The position numbers were made by a program, and so were the translations under genes. Below the pieces are notes generated by a model. The model was not told the origin of the DNA. It worked only from the letters and a program-made list of their open reading frames with translations, and ran no database searches. Below, one piece after another: positions 6,071 through 11,221 of a stretch of DNA of 11,221 nucleotides. This DNA is from Phycisphaerae bacterium (GTDB lineage Bacteria > Planctomycetota > Phycisphaerae > UBA1845 > UTPLA1), in contig JAFGQA010000420.1 in NCBI GenBank assembly GCA_016935885.1, positions 1 through 11,221 on the forward strand, given 5' to 3'. Position 1 is the first letter of the stretch. Each line of letters opens with the position of its first letter.

Positions 6071-8356
6071 ATGTTTGAACGGCGCTTAAAGGTTGTCGCG
6101 GCCCTGCCGGTGGTTTTCGGCATCATCATCGTCGCCCGGTTGTACCAATTGCAGGTGATCAAGGGCGACGAGTATCTTGAGCGTGCCGACGCTGCGCTCG
6201 TGTCACCGAGGCAATTCCTGCCCCCCCTGCGCGGCCGTATCCTCGACAGGTTCGGCCGGGTGCTGGTCTCGGACGAACCCGCGCACGACGTGACGGTCCA
6301 TTACGGGATCTTGAGTATGAGCCGGTCCTACCTGCTCCTGCTCGCCGATCACATTCGCAAACACGAGCCGCAGCGGCGCCGCGCCTCGGATGCGGCCCTT
6401 GAAGCGGAGGCCAAACGCCGCATCGAGGAGATGTGGCTGACCATTCAGGATGCGTCCGGCGTGCCGATGAAACAGCTCCGCGAGCGGTGCGAGACCATCT
6501 GCGAGTCGGTCGAGCGCCTTCGGCGCCATATCTGGCAGGCTCGTCGCGTCACGGGGCTCTGCGAGCCGTTGGAGAAGCTTAGGCTGCGGGAGGAGGATTT
6601 GTTCCACGCAATCCTGCGTGATGTCACCCCCGAGGCGCGCACGCGGATCGAATTGAAGTTGTCGCGCCTGCCGTGCGTGCGTGTCGAGCCCTCCGTGCGA
6701 CGCGTCTGGGCTGATCGCACGGAGCCGTTGTGCCACATCCTCGGCCGACTCGGGCAGGTCTCGGCGGACATGATCAGAAACGACCCGTTGGGCGACGACT
6801 GGCTGGCCTCCTACCGCGCCGGTGACGAGGTCGGCATCTCCGGCGTGGAACGGCTCAGCGAACACATGCTCCGCGGCAAGCGCGGCTTCGAGGAAAGATA
6901 CCTGGATGGGCGGATCAGCGACCGCGCCCCGCCGATCGATGGCCTGGATGTGCAACTGACCATCGACCTGGATCTCCAACGACAACTGACACGAATCCTG
7001 GAAGACGCCGTGGCGGCGCATCCGCCCTCCACGGGAGCCAGTTGCGCCGTCATCGACGTGGCGTCGCGGGAGATCCTCGCCCTGGTCAGCATCCCGACAT
7101 ACGACCTGGAGGACTTGCGGGCGCGTTTCGAGGCGCTGCGAGACGATGCCAGGCGCCTCCCGCTCTTATTCCGCGCGGTGCAGGGCGAATACCAGCCGGG
7201 TTCGATCCTGAAGCCGGTGGCTTTGCTCGCGGGCTTCGCCAACGGCCTGGTCGATCCCGATGCGACCGTTTTCTGCGACGGCCAGTTGATTCCCGGCTCA
7301 GACAAGTGGCACTGTTGGACGCACTGGCGCGGCATGCCCGGCCACGGCTACGTGAACGCCGAGGAAGCGATTCAGCACAGCTGCAACGTGTACTTCTACA
7401 CGCTGGGGCAGCGAATCAACGGCAAGCGACTGACCGATTTCTACCGCCTTTTCATCCAAGGTCGCACAGCAAAGGAGCCATCAGAGGACAATGCCCAGTC
7501 CTTAACGCCGAGCCCCCAAGCCGAAAGCCGCAACCCGGAAGCCGAGGGCTCCGAGTCTGAAGTCTCGCGGACGGGCCTGGTCGAAGAACGCCCGGGCCTG
7601 ATCCCAACCCTCGATTGGATGAAGTCGCATCGCAAGCGTGGCTTCCGCCTGGCCGACGGGCGAAACTACGCCATCGGCCAGGGCGAGATCCAGATCACGC
7701 CGCTCCAGGCGGCAAACGCATTCGCCACGCTTGCCGCAGGCTATTACCAAGACCCCACGATCATCGCCAACGACATGCGGGACCGTCCCGCCGTGCCAAT
7801 CCGTGGCATTCCCGAAAGCGCTTGGCGCCTGACGCGGCGTGGCCTGTACCGTTGCGTCAACGAACCAGGCGGCACGGCGTATAAACATGCCCGGCTGGAT
7901 GCCATCGAGATCTGCGGCAAGACAGGCAGCGCCCAATGCGTCCCGCGCGTCGTGGAGCGGCGATTCACGTTCCTCGCCGAACAAACGCGAGATAAGGGAT
8001 CGGCGTTCAGCAGCCAAGGGGCAATCCCCAATCCGCAATTCCCAATCGTCAGCCCCCCATTATCGATCGTTGCCCCAACAGCAGAAGCCGCTTGCGAGAG
8101 TCTTGGCCTTCCGCCGGGAACGAAGCCTGTCAAGACCGAGGCGGTCAGACGGTATCCTCCGCCTGATCCGGAATCAGGCGAGGTCCCGACGCACGCCTGG
8201 TTTGCGGGTTTCGCGCCGTATCGTAACCCGAGGATTGCGCTCGCCGTACTCGTGGAGCACGGCGGCGGCGGCGGACACACGGCCGGCCCGATTGGCCGAG
8301 ATGTGTTCGAGGCACTCCTGGAAAGCCCCAGGGGCTACTTGAAGGATGAAGGGTGA
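6071..8356 (+). CDS. mrdA: Class B penicillin-binding protein, PBP2/MrdA type, with repeat-derived insertions
   Basis: This is the peptidoglycan D,D-transpeptidase that works with RodA in side-wall growth: 761 residues against about 630 for E. coli PBP2. An N-terminal membrane anchor (about 8-24) is followed by the family marker RGRILDRFGRVL (54-65) and a long Arg/Glu-rich helical non-catalytic domain up to the HILGRLGQVS motif near 222-231. The transpeptidase domain has Ser378 and Lys381 in QPGSILKP (S-x-x-K), Ser437-Cys438-Asn439 (S-x-N) and Lys617-Thr618-Gly619 (KTGS). AIGQGEIQITPLQAANAFATLA (535-556) is the typical region before KTG, and THAWFAGFAPY (707-717) the typical one after it. Low-complexity segments at about 467-501 and 640-700 interrupt the catalytic domain and coincide with heptamer repeats in the DNA. 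The last residues (LKDEG) and the stop also come from a repeat tract. It lies between mreD and rodA. A FtsI-type role is less likely given that context. Confidence 0.92.
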   Translation: MFERRLKVVAALPVVFGIIIVARLYQLQVIKGDEYLERADAALVSPRQFLPPLRGRILDRFGRVLVSDEPAHDVTVHYGILSMSRSYLLLLADHIRKHEPQRRRASDAALEAEAKRRIEEMWLTIQDASGVPMKQLRERCETICESVERLRRHIWQARRVTGLCEPLEKLRLREEDLFHAILRDVTPEARTRIELKLSRLPCVRVEPSVRRVWADRTEPLCHILGRLGQVSADMIRNDPLGDDWLASYRAGDEVGISGVERLSEHMLRGKRGFEERYLDGRISDRAPPIDGLDVQLTIDLDLQRQLTRILEDAVAAHPPSTGASCAVIDVASREILALVSIPTYDLEDLRARFEALRDDARRLPLLFRAVQGEYQPGSILKPVALLAGFANGLVDPDATVFCDGQLIPGSDKWHCWTHWRGMPGHGYVNAEEAIQHSCNVYFYTLGQRINGKRLTDFYRLFIQGRTAKEPSEDNAQSLTPSPQAESRNPEAEGSESEVSRTGLVEERPGLIPTLDWMKSHRKRGFRLADGRNYAIGQGEIQITPLQAANAFATLAAGYYQDPTIIANDMRDRPAVPIRGIPESAWRLTRRGLYRCVNEPGGTAYKHARLDAIEICGKTGSAQCVPRVVERRFTFLAEQTRDKGSAFSSQGAIPNPQFPIVSPPLSIVAPTAEAACESLGLPPGTKPVKTEAVRRYPPPDPESGEVPTHAWFAGFAPYRNPRIALAVLVEHGGGGGHTAGPIGRDVFEALLESPRGYLKDEG
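7489..7572 (+). repeat. In-frame tract of twelve degenerate heptamers in mrdA
   Basis: Read in 7-bp steps, the sequence gives units such as CAAGCCG, AAAGCCG, CAACCCG and GAAGCCG in the middle, with more diverged units on both sides (CAATGCC, CAGTCCT, then CGAGTCT, GAAGTCT). Twelve units make 84 bp, a multiple of three, so the frame is kept. It encodes the polar Ser/Pro/Glu-rich stretch near residues 474-501, between the S-x-N and K-T-G motifs. The boundaries are approximate. Confidence 0.7.
8008..8070 (+). repeat. In-frame tract of CAATCCG-type heptamers in mrdA
   Basis: Nine 7-bp units, most starting with CA, run through here. The central four, CAATCCC, CAATCCG, CAATTCC and CAATCGT, are very alike. 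Nine units equal 63 bp, again a multiple of three. It encodes a Pro/Gln-rich stretch near residues 647-666, within the long insertion between KTGS and the closing THAWFAGFAP region. Outer boundaries are approximate. Confidence 0.7.
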
Positions 8357-8417
8357 AGGATGAAGGATAAAGGATGAAAAGGGGGGAACACGGATGAAAG
8401 GAGAATGGAGAAAGCAA
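8341..8417 (+). repeat. GAAGGAT heptamer tract at the mrdA 3' end
   Basis: Five clear units (GAAGGAT, GAAGGGT, GAAGGAT, GAAGGAT, AAAGGAT) at 8341-8375 are followed by diverging ones that hold the 7-bp step to about 8417 (for example ACGGATG, AAAGGAG, AATGGAG). The mrdA stop TGA at 8354-8356 lies inside the second and third units. Each unit junction contains a GAAGGA Shine-Dalgarno-like core and an ATG. Confidence 0.85.
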
Positions 8418-8533
8418 ATGGGCGGGGCAGCCGAGTGTGTTCGTCGGAGCGGAAGCTCGATCCGCGAAAGCGGGGCTTGCCGTTTGGCGGAATCACCGCC
8501 GTCCCGTTACGGCCTTCGCCAGAAGGACCGAAG
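8418..8533. other. mrdA-rodA spacer with small hairpins
   Basis: This non-coding stretch has two small potential hairpins: CCGC-GAAA-GCGG (8462-8473, a GNRA-type loop) and GGCGG-AATCA-CCGCC (8486-8500). The rodA frame is open through it from an ATG at 8405, but that ATG has its SD-like AAAGGAG only 1 nt away. I take this part as untranslated or uncertain. Confidence 0.4.
8523..8527 (+). promoter_or_regulatory. Shine-Dalgarno sequence that sets the rodA start
   Basis: AAGGA lies 6 nt before ATG 8534, standard spacing. This is the best ribosome-binding site among the possible starts of the rodA frame and is the reason for preferring 8534 over 8405. Confidence 0.6.
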
Positions 8534-9811
8534 ATGAAAAGGAACGATCAACGACGGTCTTTTACGCTCCCGCCTTGGTCAAGTTCAGTCCTTCAACCTT
8601 CATGTTCCCGCCTCGGTCGCGTCCAATCTTTCATTTTCTATCCTACATCCATCCTTCCACCCATCGCGTGGGTGATCCTGACGGCGGCATTGGCCCTGAC
8701 AACCTTCGGCCTGCTCAGCATCTACGCCGGCGAGGCCGGGCCCGATTCCCGGCCGGCCAATACCATAAGGCAAACGGCCTTCCTTGCGGTGGGCCTGGCC
8801 GGGTTCGTCTTGATCCAACTCGCCGGCTATCGCCGCGTCGGTCGTTGGGCCTACCCCCTGTTTGGCTTGATGTTGATCCTGCTAACGCTGCTGGTCATCG
8901 CCCGGGCCGTCCCGATGGACCCGTTGATCTCACCCCGGCGGAACGCCTATCGCTGGATCGTCCTCGGCCCGGTCAGCTTCCAGGTCTCGGAGTACACCAA
9001 GGTCATTTACATCCTGGCGCTGTCCGCATACCTGCGATACCGCACGAACTACCGCACGTTTCGCGGCTTGCTGGGGCCTTTTGTCCTGACGCTGATCCCC
9101 ATGGCGCTGATCCTCAAGGAGCCGGACCTCGGTACGAGCATCCTCCTGCTGCCGACTCTGTTCGTCATGTTGTACGCGGCGGGCGCCAAGAACAGACACC
9201 TGCTCCTCATCCTCGCCCTGGGGGCGGTGACCGTGCCGATCTTCTATTTCTCGCCGCTGATGAACGACTACCAGCGTCGACGCATCCAGTCTCTGTTTCG
9301 ACAGGACGACGCGGACAAACGCTGGCGTCTCGATGCGGGCTACCAGCTCAACCAATCCAAGATCGCGCTCGGAAGCGGCCGGACATTCGGGCAAGGCTTC
9401 CGCGGCGGGGCCTTCTTCCGATACAACCTCCTGCCGGAAGAACACAACGACTTCATCTTTGCCGTCCTCGGGCATCAGTGGGGCTTCGTCGGCTGCATGG
9501 CCGTTTTGTCCTGCTACCTGATTATCGTCGTCGCCGGCCTGACCATTGCGTCGATGACCACCGATGCGTTCGGCCGCTTGCTCGCCGTTGGCGTCTGCGC
9601 GTTGATCTTTACCCAGACGGTCATCAACGTCGGCATGACCATGGGCCTGATGCCCATCACCGGCATGTCGTTGCCGTTCGTGAGCATGGGCGGCAGCGGC
9701 CTGGTGGCGAGTTACCTGGCCATCGGCCTGTTGGCCGATGTCGCCCACCGCCGCCCGATCAGCGTCGCCCCAAAGCCGTTTGAGTTTGATCACGAAGACG
9801 AGGAAGTGTGA
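8534..9811 (+). CDS. rodA: SEDS peptidoglycan glycosyltransferase RodA
   Basis: RodA is the membrane-embedded SEDS-family glycosyltransferase that polymerises lipid II during elongation, paired with PBP2. The chosen start gives 425 residues with about ten membrane helices. SEDS landmarks: FQVSEYTK (149-156, the usual FQPSE motif), KEPDLGTS with the probable catalytic Asp198, YQLNQSKIALGSG followed by GQGF (about 270-288), LPEEHNDFIFAVLGHQWG (300-317) and SMGGSGL (384-390, usually SYGGS). Residues 1-42 before the first helix are unusual: they are encoded largely by a degenerate heptamer tract. The same frame is open from ATG 8405 (468 residues), but that extension looks like untranslated spacer. 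It directly follows the PBP2 gene. FtsW is the alternative within SEDS; the mreD/PBP2 context favours RodA. Confidence 0.92.
   Translation: MKRNDQRRSFTLPPWSSSVLQPSCSRLGRVQSFIFYPTSILPPIAWVILTAALALTTFGLLSIYAGEAGPDSRPANTIRQTAFLAVGLAGFVLIQLAGYRRVGRWAYPLFGLMLILLTLLVIARAVPMDPLISPRRNAYRWIVLGPVSFQVSEYTKVIYILALSAYLRYRTNYRTFRGLLGPFVLTLIPMALILKEPDLGTSILLLPTLFVMLYAAGAKNRHLLLILALGAVTVPIFYFSPLMNDYQRRRIQSLFRQDDADKRWRLDAGYQLNQSKIALGSGRTFGQGFRGGAFFRYNLLPEEHNDFIFAVLGHQWGFVGCMAVLSCYLIIVVAGLTIASMTTDAFGRLLAVGVCALIFTQTVINVGMTMGLMPITGMSLPFVSMGGSGLVASYLAIGLLADVAHRRPISVAPKPFEFDHEDEEV
8586..8662 (+). repeat. Degenerate heptamer tract in the rodA 5' end
   Basis: Units such as CAGTCCT, TCAACCT, CTTTCAT, TTTCTAT, CCTACAT and CCATCCT keep a 7-bp step. 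Read on the other strand they resemble the GGATGAA family of 8341-8417 (AGGATGG, ATGTAGG, ATGAAAG), so this looks like the same family inverted. It encodes the polar region before the first RodA membrane helix. Confidence 0.5.
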
Positions 9812-9860
9812 GACCAAGGACCCTGAACCCTGAACCCTAAACAGTGAAGGATGTACGCAC
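9812..9860 (+). repeat. AACCCTG heptamer tract filling the rodA-apgM spacer
   Basis: Units run GACCAAG, GACCCTG, AACCCTG, AACCCTA, AACAGTG, AAGGATG from directly after the rodA stop to 9853. The last unit belongs to the GAAGGATG family and supplies the ribosome-binding sequence AAGGA (9847-9851), 10 nt before the apgM ATG at 9862. Confidence 0.75.
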
Positions 9861-9861
9861 G

Positions 9862-11058
9862 ATGCGCACGATGAAGTACGTGATCGTATTGCCCGATGGC
9901 GCCGCGGATGAACCGCTGCCGCAACTCGACGGCCGCACACCACTGGAAGCTGCCCACATCCCTCATACTGACTGGATCTCCATGCACGGCCGCCTGGGGC
10001 GGATCGTCACGGTTCCCACCGGCTTCACGCCGGGCACCGACGTGGCAACGCTCGCGATCTTCGGGTACGACCCCGCCAGGTGCTACACCGGCCGCGCGCC
10101 GCTCGAAGCGGCCGCCAGGGGGCTGACAGCCGGTCCTGACGAGATCATCTTCCGCTGCAACTTCGTGACAATCCTCGACGGCCTGATGAAGGACTTCACC
10201 GCCGGCCACATTGCCCAGCAGGAGGCGGAGCGGTTGATCACGGACTTGAACGAGCATTTCGCCGGCGAGGCGCTCGCGTTCCACGCCGGCGTGTCCTATC
10301 GCAACCTTCTGATCGCGGGCGGTGCAAAGGAGTTGCAAGTGACCTGCGCTCCGCCGCACGACATCCCGGATCAGCCCGTGGCGGATCATTGGCCGCGCGG
10401 GGCCGGGGCCGATCGCGTCAGGTCCATCATGGACCGGGCGGGCGAGATGCTCGAGGACCACGAGGTGAACCGCATCCGGCGGAAGGAGGGACGCGCCCCC
10501 GTCACGCACATCTGGCTATGGGGCCAGGGCCGGCCGACGAAGCTCGAGCCGTTCGCCGAGCGGTTCGGCTGCCGGGGGGCGGTGATCACCGGCGTGGACA
10601 TCATTCGCGGCCTCGCCGTCTGCATGGGCATGAACCTGATCGAAGTACCAGGCGCCACGGGCTACATCGACACCGACTACCGGGGAAAACGGGACGCCGC
10701 CCTCGCCGCCCTTGATGAATTCGACATGGTCGTCGTGCATGTCGAAGCGCCGGACGAGGCGGGCCACATGGGCGATGCCGGCGAGAAGATCAAGGCGATC
10801 GAGCGCGTGGACGAGTTCATCGTCGGCCCGCTGCTCGAAGCGGCTCGGCGTCATGACGCATGGCGCATCCTCGTCGCCCCGGACCACCCCACGCCGGTCT
10901 CGACCAAGGCCCACGACGCCACGCCGCCGCCGTTCTGCTATGCGGGAACGGGCGTTCACTCGACCGAGCAGCGTCCTTTCACTGAGAAGAATGCCATCGC
11001 CGGTGGGTTCATGGTCGATCCCGCGCGTCAGTTGATGGAGCTATTCGTCCGCGGTTGA
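9862..11058 (+). CDS. apgM: ApgM-family cofactor-independent phosphoglycerate mutase (or proposed homoserine kinase clade)
   Basis: This 398-residue protein belongs to the alkaline phosphatase superfamily, in the archaeal-type branch that interconverts 2- and 3-phosphoglycerate using two metal ions. It begins MRTMKYVIVLPDGAAD, with Asp12 as a metal ligand. Next comes TPGTDVATLAIFGYDP (56-71), then YTGRAPLEAA (75-84), FRCNFVT (97-103), FTAGHI (112-117), the C-terminal HVEAPDEAGHMGD (293-305) and PDHPTPVSTKAHD (340-352) metal-binding stretches. A bacterial clade with this HVEAPDEAGH signature has been proposed to act as homoserine kinase, so substrate is uncertain. At the nucleophile position the family normally has Ser (PGSD); here it is Thr59. 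The start is ATG 9862; ATG 9871 or GTG 9844 are alternatives. It follows rodA by 50 nt and is probably co-transcribed. Confidence 0.88.
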   Translation: MRTMKYVIVLPDGAADEPLPQLDGRTPLEAAHIPHTDWISMHGRLGRIVTVPTGFTPGTDVATLAIFGYDPARCYTGRAPLEAAARGLTAGPDEIIFRCNFVTILDGLMKDFTAGHIAQQEAERLITDLNEHFAGEALAFHAGVSYRNLLIAGGAKELQVTCAPPHDIPDQPVADHWPRGAGADRVRSIMDRAGEMLEDHEVNRIRRKEGRAPVTHIWLWGQGRPTKLEPFAERFGCRGAVITGVDIIRGLAVCMGMNLIEVPGATGYIDTDYRGKRDAALAALDEFDMVVVHVEAPDEAGHMGDAGEKIKAIERVDEFIVGPLLEAARRHDAWRILVAPDHPTPVSTKAHDATPPPFCYAGTGVHSTEQRPFTEKNAIAGGFMVDPARQLMELFVRG

Positions 11059-11135
11059 GCACTTGAGCAGGCAGGACACCACGGTCCCAGAACGGTCTCA
11101 GCGCATCCTCGGGCGGGTGCATGACAGTTTAGGCG
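11059..11135. other. Non-coding stretch after apgM
   Basis: No ORF or U-tract terminator is visible. Two 9-bp direct repeats GGCGGGTGC lie at 11112-11120 and 11132-11140, the second running into the two-hairpin element. Confidence 0.5.
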
Positions 11136-11221
11136 GGTGCCACTGGCAGCTTGCCTGCCAGTGTGTATGCCCACGCGCCCACCGGAGAGACCGCACGGGC
11201 GGACAAGCCGCCCGTGGCACC
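11136..11221. repeat. Two-hairpin element bounded by 8-bp inverted repeats
   Basis: GGTGCCAC (11136-11143) and its exact inverse GTGGCACC (11214-11221) bound the element. Inside are two perfect hairpins: CACTGGCAG (11141-11149) pairing with CTGCCAGTG (11155-11163) around loop CTTGC, and CACGGGCGG (11194-11202) pairing with CCGCCCGTG (11208-11216) around loop ACAAG. The loops share complementary CTTG/CAAG cores. It resembles a dispersed REP/BIME-like or small MITE-like element; no U-run follows, so a simple terminator is less likely. It touches the window edge and may extend further. Confidence 0.7.

Noticed and set aside
8341..8417. CRISPR-like array
   Set aside because: Units are 7 bp with no spacers and no cas genes nearby; simple tandem repeats.
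8437..9783. 448-codon plus-strand ORF overlapping rodA in another frame
   Set aside because: Arg/Pro/His-rich shadow of rodA, whose own frame has all SEDS motifs.
9812..9853. Telomere-like CCCTGAACCCTAAAC sequence
   Set aside because: Only a few copies, internal to an operon, and it shares the 7-bp step of the other tracts; not a chromosome end.
8930..9943. 337-codon minus-strand ORF opposite rodA
   Set aside because: Rich in Asp/Gln/His/Arg as expected for the antisense of a membrane protein gene; no domain.
11141..11216. Rho-independent terminator after apgM
   Set aside because: The stems are strong but no T-run follows either, and the two-hairpin inverted-repeat layout fits a repeat element better. 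A role in ending or stabilising the mRNA is not excluded.

Overview
The window carries one gene on the minus strand (a RecQ-family DNA helicase) and, diverging from it, six plus-strand genes that read as one transcription unit devoted mainly to the cell envelope. In order these are apolipoprotein N-acyltransferase (lnt), a HEAT-repeat lipoprotein, mreD, a class B penicillin-binding protein of the PBP2/MrdA type, rodA, and an ApgM-type (archaeal-type) cofactor-independent phosphoglycerate mutase homologue. DNA is GC-rich, with strong shadow ORFs in other frames. A lipid-anchored protein pathway plus a PBP2/RodA/MreD elongation machine means a diderm-type bacterium that makes peptidoglycan. The long degenerate insertions in conserved proteins and the short-unit repeats at gene junctions resemble what I associate with Planctomycetota (Phycisphaerae-like), but that placement is inference; no rRNA or marker gene is present to test it.

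Layout: 1-80 short tail downstream of recQ, nothing assignable. 81-1778 recQ (minus), ending abruptly inside the first helix of an HRDC domain. 1779-1890 divergent promoter region with mirror-image promoter-like boxes very close to both starts. 1891-4140 lnt, with an unusual basic N-terminal tail and a helical insertion of roughly 110 residues. 4137-5273 HEAT-repeat lipoprotein, overlapping lnt by ATGA. 5322-5849 mreD. 5850-6070 spacer with hairpins and a repeat tract. 6071-8356 PBP2. 8357-8533 spacer that starts with a GAAGGAT repeat tract. 8534-9811 rodA. 9812-9861 spacer made of heptamers. 9862-11058 apgM. 11059-11221 a non-coding end with a two-hairpin element bounded by an 8-bp inverted repeat.

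How the genes fit: Lnt adds the third acyl chain to lipoproteins, and the next gene encodes a candidate substrate. MreD, PBP2 and RodA are the membrane protein, the transpeptidase and the glycosyltransferase of the elongasome. MreB and MreC are not in the window; the HEAT lipoprotein sits where mreC would normally precede mreD. ApgM is metabolic and probably just co-transcribed.

The most striking unexplained signal is a set of short tandem tracts with a 7-bp unit at or near every junction of the plus-strand unit. The tracts have different unit sequences (GAAGGAT, AGCTATC/AGCCGTC, AACCCTG, CAATCCG, AAGCCG-type) but share the 7-bp period. They also occur inside reading frames: two in-frame tracts in PBP2, the N- and C-terminal ends of the HEAT protein, the PBP2 C-terminus and the RodA N-terminus. 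This resembles the heptanucleotide STRR repeats known from cyanobacteria, but here several unit families share one operon and have been exapted as protein-coding and ribosome-binding sequence.
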